Numbered from the stretch's first letter, positions 36,801 through 44,619 are shown. The stretch is 62,000 bases of DNA from Diphasiastrum complanatum (GCA_029204225.1 CM055102.1:13477838-13539837); one strand, 5' to 3'. Made by a program: numbers and translations. Notes: generated by a model not told the origin, from the letters alone.

Positions 36801-39800
36801 TGCCCATCAGAAGTAGAATGATAAGCAGATTCCATAAAAAGCTGTACATCCAATATACGCATAAGCTCTGTCTAGAATATAGATGTAAACTTACGATCCC
36901 GATCAGAAAGGTAGTACAAGGAAATCCATGCAGGCGGAAAATCTCTGATAAGAACAAACGTGCACACTGCTTTGCTGTGATAGTACTGCGAACTGGTATA
37001 AAATGTGCTTGTTTCGAGAACCTGTCAACTACCACCATATCGTGACCATGCTGGGTATGGGGAAGGCCAAGGATAAAGTCCATAGATATATCAGTCCACT
37101 GGCGATGAGGAATAGGCCAACTCTGGAGCAAACCAGCAGATTTAGCACGGGAGTACTTATTACGAAGACAAAAAGGGCAGGTACGAATAAGTACAGTTCT
37201 GCGAAGCCTGTCAAAAAGGGAAACAACATCGGAATCCATTCGTACACGAGGGAAGAAGAGCTAAAGAAGTTCTTGAGCTTGTCCACTCAGATGTATGTGG
37301 ACCGATGAAAGTTGATTCGCTCTCATGATCGAGGTATCTTCGGAAGTTCATTGATAACTACAGCCGGATGACAACGATCTACTTCTTGAAGAAAAAATCT
37401 GAAATGTTTGACTCTTTCAAGAAGTTCGTGGGATTCGCAGAAAGACACACCTCAAAGAAAATCAGATCATTAGGTTTGATAATAAAGGTGAGTACAAGAG
37501 CATAGAATTTTCAAGATTCTGCCACGAACAAGGAATAGAGCATCAATTCACTCCTGCGTACACACTCGAATATAATGGTGTCGCAGAAAGAAGAAACAGG
37601 ACACTAGTCAAAGGAGCTAGATGCATGATGGCACAGGCTCGATTGCCGAGTCAATTTTGGGTTGAGGCAATAGTTGCAGCGGTACACCTGCAGAACAGAT
37701 CAACAGCGACAGCCTTGGAAAACAAAACACCGTACGAAATGTGGATAGATAGAAAGCCTGATCTGTCATATGTACGTGTATTTGGATGTGCAACATACAA
37801 GCACATACCAAAGAAACAAAAAAGCAAGCTCGACGAAAAGTCGGAGCAGACAATCATGGTTGGATACTCGAACGAAGAAAGTCGTGTCGAGTAGAGATGT
37901 GAAGTTCGACGAGTCCACATTCCCTAGATAAAGGGGCATGAAATCTTCACACTACTGCCGATTCAAGAGGGAGATCAAGGGCAAACATCAAATCAACATG
38001 TCGAGCCCCATACCCCAAAGCAGCAGGAAGCCAAAGATCAACCCGACGAAGAAGAAACATTCGAGTAGCGACGAATCGAACTTAGAAGGTCGACAAGACA
38101 AAGAAGACCTCCAGAACGATACATAGACAACCTTCAATGGAGCGAAGAAACAGAGTTCGATTACTGCAGCTTCACTGAAGAACCAACAACATATCAAGAA
38201 GCCATTCAGAGTCCAGAAGGTGAATTCTGGAAACAGGCAATGTCAGAAGAAATCAAATCAATGAGGCAAAACGAGGCATGGACACTAGAGCCACTGCCCG
38301 AAAATAAAAAGATCGTCGACTGCAAATGGGTCTACAAAAGAAAAATTAAATCAGATGGCACTGTCGGACGATACAAAACAAGGCTTGTCGCGAAAGGCGA
38401 CACACAAAGGTACGGCGTCGATTACTTCGATACGTATTCACCAATGGTGAAAATGACAAGCATTCGACTGCTCCTTGCATACGCAACTCAATACAATCTG
38501 TAAATTCACTAGATTGGCATGAAGACAGCCTTTCTCCACGGAGATCTAGAAGAAGAAATCTTCATGAAGCAGCCTGAAGGATTCGAAGACTTGTCGTTTG
38601 CAACGATGCATTTATGGTTTGAAGCAGGCATCACGATCTTGGTATAAGAAGATCGATAGTCTTCTGAAGTCTCTAGATTACATTCCTACACAACCAGACT
38701 ATAATGTTTATATAAAGAAAGTAGGAAGAAACTTTGTGATTATGACTATATTTGTAGATGACTCTCTAATGATAGGAAATTCCTTGATGCTAGTCAAGGA
38801 AACGAAGAGTCAAATTTCTAAAAGTTATGAAATCACAGATCTAGGAGAAGCAACAAAATGCCTTGGGCTGGAAATCCGAAGAAATCGAATCAGAAGAGAA
38901 ATGCATTTGAGTCAGTCAGAATATGCCAAGAAAGTACTGAAGCAGTACCAAATGATGGACTGCAAAGAAAAACCCACACCAATGATAGCTGGAGCCAGAC
39001 TAATGAAGCAGGATTGCCCGAACACAGATGAGAAGAGACAGAAAATGGAAGGTATACCCTACCAAAACCTGATCAGTAGTCTGATGTACCTCACAATCTG
39101 TAGCAAACTCGATTTGGCCTTCTCTGTCTATGCTTTAAGCCAATTCTCTTCGAATTCTGGCATGGCACATTGGCAACTGGCGAAATGAATTCTGCAATAT
39201 CTGAAATGCATGTCTTGAAATGCTGTATGCTTTGCTAGTTTTCTCACTATCCTTGCAAGAACTTGATTGTCAAATGCAAGTGCTAAATTGTCGTGATATA
39301 TCTATTCAAATTTAAAGTCTTTAGTTGATGTAGCAGAAATAAACAAAAATCTTAGTCCCTGCTTCTCAGACTGTTGATTAATTGAAATTAGATGACCTAA
39401 AGGAGCAGTCTCATTTCATTTTCGCAAGGGTTGTACCATTAGTGATGCTATTTTCTACTGCAACAGGCATAAGAAAGCTGCGTTTCAAGCCTGCATATAA
39501 TCCTTACACGGAACCTAGTATGGAAATTTTCAGGTGCTTTTCTTACATATTGGTCTTTTGCAGTAAGGATATTCCTATGGAGTTTCACAGAACTTAGTTC
39601 CACCATTTTGACTGAAACTGTCTGGATTTGTGCAGCTATCATGATACGTTGAAGAAGTGGGTGGAAGTTGGTAATTCCGGCATGTTTCGTCCTGAAATGC
39701 TTCTTCCAATGGGTCTTCCAGAGGACGTTTCTGTGATTGCATGGGGTTTGTCTCTTGAAAGGTGTCCATCTCACTGTTTGAAAACTTTGTGCTTTAAAAT

Positions 39801-42518
39801 ACGTCTCCATTGTGTGCTTTGTAGAATATTGAGGAATATGAAGTATCTTTTGGTATTTGATCATTGTTTTATGCAGCTCTTATGTTGTCAATGGCTAGTT
39901 GATACTGTGCATTCATATGCAGGCCAACCATGATTTTGTATGGCATTGACAATATTCGAGATCTTTTTGGTCATAAGGTAAGCTCTCAGAAAACTTGTGT
40001 CTATTTTCTACTAGTTAAATAGCGGAAACTTAGGAAGGTAACATACTGCAAATAGGGTAAGTTTATCTAGGGGTTTGAAAGGCCAGTTTGAAGAACCCGT
40101 GCTTCAACCCTATACCTGGTTTCTGATGTTTGTTGTTTGAGTCTATAATTTCTGTAAATGTATTCAGAGATAGAATGTGTATGGGGGGCCGATATTATTT
40201 GACACATTGTTAGAATTATGCTTAAACTTCAGTAACAGCAGCAGATTTTCGTCCTTGACCTTTTGACTTGTGACTATTCATCATCTGCATGATATTATTT
40301 CACATGAACAAAAACCTACCTCCTGCCCAGATTTGTAGGAACAAATTCTCATTCTCGAGACAGATGCGCTTGGAATCAATGTGGCCACTGCAGCACATGT
40401 TTCTATCCAGATGCGCTTGGCATCACTGTGGCCACTGCAGTTGGATATGATCCAAGCGCCTCTGTCTATCCATCGTAGATGACGTATTTTTTAAAAGGTT
40501 GAAGTCAGTATCGCTGTTTTTTTCCTTGTTAAAAAAACACCCACTCTCAAGCCAGATCATTCTTTGAGCCAACTAGCTTTTTGCCCCATCACTCCGCTTT
40601 GCATCAGAGCTGAGCGTGGCAGAGAAACGGCGGGAACAGTGATGTTACGCGATGTTACAGTATCGTGGTTTTTTCGTTTGTTAAAAAGTACGTATTTTTA
40701 AAAAAAAAATTGGTCCTGTTCGGGAACGGAACCCGTTCGAGAATGCGTTCCGTTCCGTGATGGGCAACTAAGGGTCCTAGGAACTTTTTGGCCCGCAAAG
40801 GAACCTTAACTAACTCATGTGTCTACTAGTGCATCATTGGTACTTAAAGAGTCCTAAAGTAACAAGGAAATATGCTACAACTCACTTGAAGCAGGACCTC
40901 TACTAGAGATGTGTCTCATATTTATAATGTTACTTTGAGCATTGTAACTGATTCATGTTTTATAGTATAGCTCAAATGGTATTTTTTTGGACAAAAAGTA
41001 AAAGGAAGAATTATTTGGACCCACTTAGGACCTGGGCTAAAGGTTTCAAAAGTTTGGAGTATTTTTTAAAACCTTTGAAATGCATTTAAAATGTTTCATG
41101 TTTGGATGTTCTAAAACGTTTGGTTGCAACTATGACTGCAATTTGTACTTTTACATTGCTCAAAATCTGACAGCAGCACAAGATGCTACAAAGACGTTAT
41201 GGACAGTGGTATGTATTGGGTTCAAGGGGAGAAGAATGTGTTGCTTGAGCTCTTAACTTTTTATTGGCTGTCTGTTTCGGTCGTAACCACCAATACCTTC
41301 TTTAAACTGTGAGAGAACATCTCCTCAAATGTAACTAACAAACAGAACAAGGGAACATGGTAGGTTTCAGTTGGCTATTACTCAATCAAGTACTAAACTT
41401 TAACGGCTTTATAGACTACGAAGAGCATGTTAGCCATTTATTTATGTTATGGTTGGCCAAAAGAATCATGTTTGTTTGACACTGATGTTTTAGTGCATAA
41501 TGAATTGTAAAGATTAGAATCATCTTTACTATAATTTTTCAGATTTTCTGATCACTGTAACAGCCCTTTTGCTTTGATGTATGCATAAATCTAGGCAAGC
41601 TTTTAATCAAAAGACGTCACAATTGTCTTCCAATAAGATACTTCTACAACAGATTGGAAATTTCTGTCAGTTTAAACAGTGAGTGACATGTTTAATGATA
41701 GCTGGTCTCTAACGGTATTCCAGTTACAAAACACCCCACAGCACAGGTGCTGTGGGGTCCAGGTGCCGTACCACGGCACACATGCCGTGGTACGGCACCT
41801 GTTTTTTTTTGGTTTTTTCGCTTAAAAAAATGAGCTAAAAAATTTTTCAAAAAAAAAAAAAACAGGTGCCGTGGAACCGAAGTTCCACGGCACTTGTACG
41901 GCACCCATGGCACCTGTGCCGTACCAGGTGCCGTACCACTGCACCTGGAACTTTGTCCAGTTATAACCAAGAAAGCAACTTACCAAAATTTCCAAGCTTG
42001 AACTACATTGTTTCAAGAAGCATGCAGATACTATGCCTTTGATTTCTGGCTGGAGAAAAATAAAAGTGATTTGTGCTTTCATATCACTTTTATGATAAAG
42101 TTGATATTTTTAATACCAGCTTAGAATATCTCAAATGAAGTGGAGGAATATCTATTGGCAGTGAAGTGCACTGACGAACACCAATGTGTCACCAACTTCA
42201 TAATAGCATAGAATCATGTAAAGTAGCCACAGCAAAGCTCAGGTATGGAATTTAACAGAGGGAAAGTACAAAGGTTTGCAGGAACCAAATAATTGCTGAG
42301 AACTTGAGCTCGGAATGATGTGTCATGTGTGACAATTCAAGTCCATAGATTTCCTGAAATTTGATGTAGTTTGTTAGGTATCTTTAGTCTGTTCTTGGTT
42401 TCTTATCATAGTCATGAAAATTAGATTCCATTCACATTCAGATGGTGTCTCTTTTTTGCTGCAGGTTGATTTGAAACTTATCAAATCAAACCCAATCTGC
42501 CGTCTGGGGATGCGGTAG
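7676..42518 (+). CDS. FARSA: Cytosolic phenylalanine--tRNA ligase alpha subunit, 18 exons
   Basis: Class II synthetase alpha subunit; as an (alpha-beta)2 enzyme it charges tRNA-Phe with phenylalanine in the cytosol. Exons: 7676-7861, 9557-9679, 10719-10808, 12332-12388, 12618-12673, 12925-13017, 17983-18073, 18836-18873, 19067-19105, 19327-19403, 19543-19627, 20596-20692, 27934-28030, 34901-34972, 39467-39533, 39636-39761, 39923-39977, 42465-42518. Phases agree at every junction; total 1503 nt, 500 aa, the usual length for plant and animal alpha subunits. The N-terminal part has the winged-helix DNA/tRNA-binding-like region (exons 1-6). The catalytic core shows FEEMPTNNF and [20 protein letters not shown], motif 2 ([20 protein letters not shown]), the phenylalanine-pocket region [11 protein letters not shown], and motif 3 ([19 protein letters not shown]). 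It ends [10 protein letters not shown]. The first in-frame ATG is 7676. All introns are GT-AG except intron 7, whose donor reads AAG|GCAATA. Site II/telo-box motifs upstream fit a translation gene. Confidence 0.96.
8094..8325 (+). repeat. Imperfect tandem repeats in PheRS-alpha intron 1
   Basis: Three degenerate units share the anchor 'AACGTGC-TTTAGAGGCA', at about 8105, 8208 and 8287. Two of them are joined by a repeated 'CTGCAACGCATTG' block. Spacing is about 80-100 bases. The source of the repeat is not recognised. Confidence 0.6.
8706..8809. repeat. Near-perfect hairpin (48-49-bp stem, 7-base loop) in intron 1
   Basis: 8706-8753 pairs with 8761-8809. The only flaws are one single-base bulge and one position that would be a G:U pair in RNA. 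The loop is 8754-8760. The stem may extend weakly outward. It lies within the first intron of the PheRS-alpha transcript. It could be a tiny foldback MITE or an intronic small-RNA precursor; no target-site duplication is obvious. Confidence 0.9.
9221..9276 (+). repeat. Compound microsatellite (CT)17(CG)11
   Basis: A CT run (9221-9254) passes directly into a pure CG run (9255-9276). Alternating CG tracts of this length can adopt Z-DNA and are rare in methylated plant DNA. It lies in intron 1, about 280 bases before exon 2. Confidence 0.95.
10599..10683 (+). repeat. Compound microsatellite (TG)n(AG)n
   Basis: A TG run (about 10599-10627) is followed by an AG run (about 10627-10683), ending 35 bases before exon 3 (10719). 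It sits in or near the branch-point and polypyrimidine region of intron 2, so length changes could affect splicing. Confidence 0.95.
10905..11600. mobile_element. Possible hAT-type MITE pieces with GC-rich GTTCCGGAAC words (intron 3)
   Basis: Two patches, about 10905-10975 and 11500-11600, both combine a GGTTCCG/GTTCCGGAAC-type GC-rich word with a long T run followed by GGGTTTT. They may be the two ends of one roughly 0.7-kb non-autonomous element or two separate copies. I could not find a convincing target-site duplication. The plan resembles the better-defined MITEs at 41.7 and 60.3 kb. Confidence 0.4.
13076..13164 (+). repeat. Compound microsatellite (CT)n then (CA)n
   Basis: A CTGT/CT run (about 13076-13106) is followed, after a short CACTCATT break, by a CA run (about 13119-13164). 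It lies at the 5' end of intron 6. Confidence 0.95.
14265..15200 (-). pseudogene. hAT transposase remnant (DUF659-type region)
   Basis: On the minus strand the frame near 15080-14739 carries [20 protein letters not shown], then [20 protein letters not shown] and [12 protein letters not shown]. This is the conserved DUF659-type block of plant hAT transposases, with the DNAS and CATHCIDL signatures. Upstream codons (about 15180-15085) add [17 protein letters not shown]. Downstream, shifted frames near 14700 give [17 protein letters not shown], and an acidic serine-rich tail lies at about 14350-14270, as in many hAT C-termini. Stops and frameshifts break it, and the BED zinc finger and most of the dimerisation domain are not visible. 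Confidence 0.8.
15848..15888 (+). repeat. (AC)n microsatellite
   Basis: Pure AC repeat of about 20 units in intron 6. Confidence 0.97.
15950..17982 (+). other. Rest of PheRS-alpha intron 6
   Basis: No recognisable gene. A block near 16660-16690 (a TATTAAACTC-A12-TTGGCCATTA pattern) resembles one at about 60866-60898 inside the hAT-type MITE of the kinase intron, so part of this stretch is probably a fragment of a related element. The rest is unassigned. Confidence 0.4.
18071..18079 (+). other. Non-canonical GC donor of PheRS-alpha intron 7
   Basis: Exon 7 must end at AAG (18071-18073) to give HLHPLLK and join exon 8 (VRAQFREIF) in phase. The next bases are GCAATA, so the intron begins with GC rather than GT. 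GC-AG introns are a known minor class with strong exon-side AG, as seen here. Confidence 0.8.
19732..20190 (+). mobile_element. hAT-like MITE in intron 11, GATCCGGGAAA word
   Basis: Non-coding element with GC-rich ends. The left end has an inverted arm pair, 19762-19772 with 19783-19793. The right end (about 20095-20190) repeats GATCG/GGATCGC-type words and closes with CTGCTGCAACTCAGGG, roughly complementary to the left TGTTGCAC. Inside, a T run followed by a GCCAATATGGGTAT block (about 19826-19840) recurs in the MITE at 60.3 kb. Flanks CTATATCT and CTATATAT could be an imperfect 8-bp target duplication. Boundaries are approximate. Confidence 0.6.
20741..20945 (+). repeat. Tandem duplication of about 111 bp (intron 12)
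   Basis: The segment starting CAGGGTAC-TATATAAA at 20741 is repeated at 20852, about 90% identical by eye, including an AGAAGCAAGAT-ACACTT block and TAAATGACAAAT. No coding role is visible. It begins 49 bases after exon 12. Confidence 0.8.
21838..22040 (+). pseudogene. Non-LTR retrotransposon fragment (C-terminal ORF2 region)
   Basis: The plus-strand frame reads [19 protein letters not shown] followed by a region with [13 protein letters not shown]. The YGCEIWGG...IE..Q..FL...SLEA pattern is typical of the region after the reverse transcriptase in some LINE ORF2 proteins. A related fragment lies at about 59705-59900. Both are short and broken. Confidence 0.55.
23185..23344 (+). mobile_element. 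LINE copy 1: 3' terminus with (CT)n tail
   Basis: The stretch TGGAGACATTTCATATGCTC ... CACACACTCGATATGTACTT ... TTTTGGCATGGAAAAGACAT, ending TTAATAAG at 23294, is the shared 3' untranslated end of this LINE family (compare 24755-24815, and the minus strand at 29398-29500 and 31055-31160). It runs straight into a CT repeat (23295-23344). The body of this copy upstream (about 22.6-23.2 kb) is too decayed to call. Confidence 0.75.
23345..24880 (+). mobile_element. LINE copy 2: 5' leader, ORF1, 3' end and (CTT)n(CT)n tail; no ORF2
   Basis: This copy starts immediately after the CT tail of copy 1 with a GC-richer leader containing repeated GCTGATC/GATCGC words. It carries ORF1 (23612-24612), then a short 3' region ending TTTTGGCATGGAAAAGACGT TAATAAAG (to 24812), followed by (CTT)n and (CT)n (24813-24880). 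The whole endonuclease/reverse-transcriptase ORF is absent, so it is an internally deleted, non-autonomous derivative of about 1.5 kb. Confidence 0.75.
23612..24612 (+). pseudogene. LINE ORF1 protein (coiled coil plus L1 ORF1p-like RNA-binding region)
   Basis: ATG at 23612 opens a frame starting MAKNRKGG with a Pro/Ser/Ala-rich segment. A frameshift between about 23890 and 23965 moves it to the frame ending at the TAG at 24612. The second part has a leucine/glutamine heptad-like stretch (about 24000-24110), then SWADVLKG and an alpha/beta domain with [13 protein letters not shown] and a late segment [20 protein letters not shown] followed by [16 protein letters not shown]. This resembles the C-terminal RNA-binding part of L1-type ORF1 proteins (my inference from pattern; no search run). 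A related, more broken copy is at 25214-25830. Confidence 0.65.
25214..25830 (+). pseudogene. LINE ORF1 remnant (copy 3)
   Basis: Pieces in two to three frames match ORF1 of copy 2: [10 protein letters not shown] against SWADVLKG, then [20 protein letters not shown] and [17 protein letters not shown], and, near 25730-25810, a segment ending [16 protein letters not shown] against [16 protein letters not shown]. Multiple frameshifts and stops break it. Confidence 0.65.
25840..26745 (+). pseudogene. LINE ORF2 N-terminal apurinic/apyrimidinic-type endonuclease
   Basis: The first frame (25840-26320) has [10 protein letters not shown] (strand with the metal-binding Asn), then [11 protein letters not shown] (catalytic Glu) and [14 protein letters not shown] shifted stretch at about 26330-26370 reads VLLTGDFNT (catalytic GDFN). 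The next frame (26370-26745) carries [19 protein letters not shown], then [13 protein letters not shown] (SxxDY motif) and FDHSFMSF (DH motif). All major endonuclease motifs of non-LTR elements are recognisable in order. Two frameshifts break the frame and the reverse transcriptase is missing. Confidence 0.85.
27036..27933 (+). other. Rest of intron 12, possible LTR fragment
   Basis: No gene. The part 27120-27420 has an inverted CTCCTA/TAGGAG pair (about 27141-27157), a 12-base palindrome TTGACCGGTCAA (27160-27171) and a TATAAGTGAGCC stretch near 27360, reminiscent of an LTR promoter. No partner repeat or priming site was found. Confidence 0.35.
28031..29283 (+). other. Start of intron 13, unassigned
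   Basis: No recognisable gene or repeat motif. A basic 116-codon frame at 29118-29468 runs into the GA microsatellite, so I do not accept it as a gene. Confidence 0.4.
29284..29397 (-). mobile_element. LINE copy D: 3' terminus only, plus the tail of copy B
   Basis: Read on the minus strand, the (CTTT)n(CT)n tail of copy B (29397-29315) is followed directly by CCCCTTTGGCATGGAAAAGA, continuing CATAATATAGC and (TTC)4. That is the family's 3' terminus with its own short tail. Copy D therefore consists of only about 30 bases of element, an extreme 5' truncation, or what was left when copy B inserted. Confidence 0.65.
29398..30962 (-). mobile_element. LINE copy B: 5'-truncated, C-terminal ORF2 and 3' end
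   Basis: Minus-strand element of about 1.56 kb. It starts directly after the CT tail of copy A (30963) inside the late reverse-transcriptase region and ends in the family 3' terminus at 29398, followed by (CTTT)n(CT)n. It is close to identical with copy A over the shared 0.9 kb (29430-30350 against 31095-32022), so the two insertions are recent or derive from near-identical masters. Confidence 0.8.
29569..30945 (-). pseudogene. LINE ORF2 C-terminal region with zinc-finger (zf-RVT type)
   Basis: Broken frames from 30945 down read [14 protein letters not shown] (post-RT 'YLG' motif), then [31 protein letters not shown] and [13 protein letters not shown]. The open part (30255-29569) has [40 protein letters not shown] and [20 protein letters not shown], a CxxC...HxxxxC finger of the kind found after LINE reverse transcriptases. 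The last 100 or so residues form an unusual Arg/His-rich tail with [14 protein letters not shown] and HAHRRRQQ. It ends in a stop at 29569. The upstream part has stops, so it is not functional. Confidence 0.85.
30963..31054. repeat. (GA)46 microsatellite = CT tail of LINE copy A
   Basis: Pure GA repeat. On the minus strand it is the CT tail that follows the 3' terminus of LINE copy A (31055 upward) and directly precedes the 5' end of copy B. Confidence 0.95.
31055..32027 (-). mobile_element. LINE copy A: C-terminal ORF2 and 3' end
   Basis: Same family as copy B: zinc-finger region near 31670-31840 (one copy of the finger has lost a cysteine codon to stops), the Arg/His-rich tail (31240-31560) and the 3' terminus with TTTTGGCATGGAAAAGACAT at 31060-31085. 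Homology to copy B stops exactly at 32027, where the LTR begins, so the rest of copy A was separated by the LTR insertion or lost. Confidence 0.8.
32028..32460 (-). repeat. LTR (433 bp) of an LTR retrotransposon
   Basis: On the minus strand the segment starts TGTTAGAAATAATAAA and ends TTTGATTTCCTACA, the TG...CA ends of an LTR. It is preceded by a polypurine tract, AAGGAGGG (32461-32468), so it is the 3' LTR of an element lying to the right. No second copy is visible in the window, so the element is incomplete. Confidence 0.7.
32461..33290 (-). mobile_element. Internal region of an LTR element of unknown type
   Basis: This lies between the 3' LTR with its polypurine tract and ORF1-like LINE sequence. 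Minus-strand frames give a coiled-coil-like run, [20 protein letters not shown], and pieces such as [18 protein letters not shown] in another frame, but no protease, integrase, reverse transcriptase or RNase H motifs. It may be a non-autonomous LTR element. I do not recognise the coding pieces. Confidence 0.45.
33291..33894 (-). mobile_element. 5' end of a LINE (copy C): (CT)n, leader and ORF1 start
   Basis: Minus strand: a CT tract (33894-33828) is followed by a leader built of repeated CCTGCTGACC/GCTGATC words (33827-33587), then ATG at 33586. The protein starts [14 protein letters not shown], like MAKNRKGG-P-rich of LINE copy 2, and later reads [20 protein letters not shown]. Homology changes near 33290. 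It may be the detached 5' part of copy A, separated by the LTR element. Confidence 0.5.
33895..34900 (+). other. End of intron 13, unassigned
   Basis: AT-rich intron sequence with no recognised element. It ends with a normal polypyrimidine tract and TTTTTCCAG acceptor for exon 14. Confidence 0.5.
34973..35529 (+). other. Start of intron 14, unassigned
   Basis: No gene or clear repeat before the inferred chromovirus LTR. Confidence 0.4.
35530..35935 (-). repeat. Probable 3' LTR of the chromovirus
   Basis: On the minus strand it starts TGACACTTAGAC just after the chromodomain reading frame and ends about TCTCCACA. It includes a TATAAGTAGGG promoter-like stretch and two short tandem duplications (about 35600-35660 and 35715-35755). 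No 5' copy is in the window. Ends are inferred. Confidence 0.45.
35936..37225 (-). pseudogene. Ty3/gypsy chromovirus: integrase and chromodomain, truncated
   Basis: The minus strand shows the end of the integrase zinc finger and core: [20 protein letters not shown] (37190-37130), [14 protein letters not shown] (catalytic Asp), then, after a frameshift near 36900, [20 protein letters not shown] (catalytic region) and [19 protein letters not shown]. Next come the GPY/F-type region with [20 protein letters not shown] and [20 protein letters not shown], and the chromodomain, [14 protein letters not shown] (about 36135-36090), read through a stop. A chromodomain at the C-terminus marks the chromovirus branch. 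Gag, protease and reverse transcriptase are gone: the element ends where a Copia begins on the other strand. Confidence 0.9.
37215..39205 (+). pseudogene. Ty1/Copia retrotransposon, integrase to reverse transcriptase, decayed
   Basis: Plus-strand pieces in order are: an integrase entry region with [14 protein letters not shown] (about 37265), [40 protein letters not shown] (37625-37894) and [11 protein letters not shown]. The reverse transcriptase follows, 38240-38503, with [11 protein letters not shown] and [20 protein letters not shown], then [20 protein letters not shown] and, from 38598, [30 protein letters not shown] (YVDD position) and [12 protein letters not shown]. Gag, protease and RNase H are missing. 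Frameshifts and stops are frequent. No LTRs were found. The left end abuts the minus-strand chromovirus. Confidence 0.9.
39978..41719 (+). other. Intron 17, left part
   Basis: No gene. A 35-bp block with CAGATGCGCTTGG...GTGGCCACTGCAG occurs twice (about 40362-40398 and 40409-40441). A GC-rich word GAACGGAACCCGTTC next to T/A runs (about 40500-40770) looks like another member of the MITE group described at 41.7 kb, without a proven target duplication. Confidence 0.4.
41720..41964. mobile_element. Palindrome-rich MITE (229 bp) with 8-bp target duplication (intron 17)
   Basis: Element 41728-41956 flanked by CCAGTTAC (41720-41727) and CCAGTTAT (41957-41964), a one-mismatch 8-bp duplication as made by hAT transposases. 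Inside are three hairpins: 41734-41744 with 41747-41757; 41759-41778 with 41783-41801; 41866-41877 with 41882-41893. All are built from GTGCCGT/CACGGCAC words. A T8-GGTTTTTT stretch and an A-rich stretch lie between the GC-rich ends. Non-coding. Confidence 0.7.
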
Positions 42519-44382
42519 CAAGCAGATTGACAGAAATGGGTCGATGAATATTTTCTTTCAGTGAAATTTTCTAAGGGCATTATAAGATACATGCTTCGAG
42601 TACAACATATCCATTTTGACATTGCACTGCAAGCAACAAGTTCCTTAGATTGCTTAGTGGATGCTTATTGGCCATTATTTATTTGGGCCTTGTCAATAAC
42701 TTGGGTCCATATTGTGAGTTGTGATCAGACTATGCTTTGGGTGTCAAATTCCAACATTCTCGTTTTAGTATTTGGGTCCCTAGGCCTAACTCACAGGACT
42801 TCAGGCCCTGAAATGGGCCCCAGCTATCATATACGCCCATAGGGCCTCATGGAATGTATGATTTGAGAGAGTAGTGAGTATTTGAATATCAATTTTTTCT
42901 ATATGCTTAATTCGAACATTTTTGTGGAGATATTGTATCAGTGACATTTGCAGTCTTATCTCTACTCATCTGTTTTGGGGTGTTGATATGCTCATAACTG
43001 AGAATGCATCTGGTTTTCCAGGGGGGGGGGGAACCTGGGATCTAAGAAACTTTGGATGTCAAGCTAACCAACTGACCCAACCCACCCTGTTGGATGATAA
43101 CTGAGAATGAGGCTATTCCTAGTTAGACAGCAATAGCTATTTGTCTTGTCTAGTCAAATTTCATGACCACTTGGATGTTGAAGACATGATTGTAAACATG
43201 TTAGTTCAAATTCACGATACACTAGACATTTATTGCATGGACACTTCATATTGCACTTTATGAAACTAAGCTTGCAGGTCTTTGTTGCTGTCCACATGCT
43301 AATTAGATTTGTTGTAGGGCTTTTCTAGAATTGCTCCCCTAACAATTCATGATATAAGGGCCGTCCTTTGTGTTCCATGCTTCTGATTTGTTTGGGCCTC
43401 CTAAGAGTTGCTCAGGTTGGTAAATAACATTCTCAAAGCTGCTGTTTTTAAAGCAGGTCACTTTTTTCCTTCAAAAGAAAAAATGTATGACCATTCCCTA
43501 GTTTCAACCAGTGGATAGTGCGACTATTTTGCGAGTAAATGTTTTGTGAGTTTTGCAAGTACATTGATCAAATTTTTGTGATTGTGGCAAGCAATAAAAT
43601 CATCCAATTTGAATATAGGAGGATCAACTATAACAGTAGTCATATTACCATTGTAATGTCATCCTTCTATGGTACCGATTAACAAGTATGTTCTATCTGG
43701 CCACTATAGTTATGTCACCAACACAATATAACTTGTAATCCAATTCTGACCATCATCTGCTATTTCCAACCGTTCCATGCTCACAGATGATGGTGGTAAC
43801 TCAAATGCAGTTTTGCCATTGTTTTTATTGGGCAACTCAAAAACATTCACGACTATCTCACAAGCCTCAAACATTTTTCTAAACTTGCTAATGACAGGGA
43901 TATTTGACAATGGAGCGGTAACACTAATAAATACACCCTTAAGTTAACACTTCAATCTCATTTTATTTTTTTAGGTGTCCGAAACTTCAAACATACTGTC
44001 ATTATCACTTAATCTGTCATCAATGCAATCAACCAGTGGATGGTCTAGTTTGCTACATAGCAGTTGTCATATTTCGTTAATAAAATATGAAGATAATATG
44101 AACTTGTTGGCTTGTGGTCAAGTGTACCAATTTAGTTTTTCATGAGAATTAATTGAATCAGTAACTTGTAGATTACGGCACACAAACTTGGAAGCTCTTT
44201 TCAAGGCAAGATCGACATTCAATTTTATCTATTATAGGTAGTTATTTTTAGATTTCATGTATGGTTTCATGCATGATACCCATCTGGGCCTTTTATGCAA
44301 GTTCTTTCCATAGAAAACTTGAAGCCCCTCATTTATACCGATACAAATTCTATTGTCAATCTACTTACTTCAAAATGGTGTG

Positions 44383-44399
44383 TGTGTGTGTGTGTGTGT

Positions 44400-44452
<53 letters not shown>
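44383..44452 (+). repeat. Compound microsatellite (TG)n(TC)n
   Basis: TG run (about 44379-44402) followed by a TC run (44403-44452). Intergenic. Confidence 0.95.
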
Positions 44453-44455
<3 letters not shown>

Positions 44456-44555
44456 TCACATTATCGCTATTTCTCATCTTCAACCTAAAACAAACCTAAA
44501 AAATCTTAAAAGATTGAAAAATCGATGCTCTCCCTCTCTTGCAATCCCAACTGTG

Positions 44556-44557
<2 letters not shown>

Positions 44558-44611
<54 letters not shown>

Positions 44612-44619
44612 GCACACGC

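Noticed and set aside
43021-43031. Poly-G run as a possible G-quadruplex
   Set aside because: It is a single run of about ten Gs without the further G-tracts needed. Homopolymers this long are also error-prone in assemblies.
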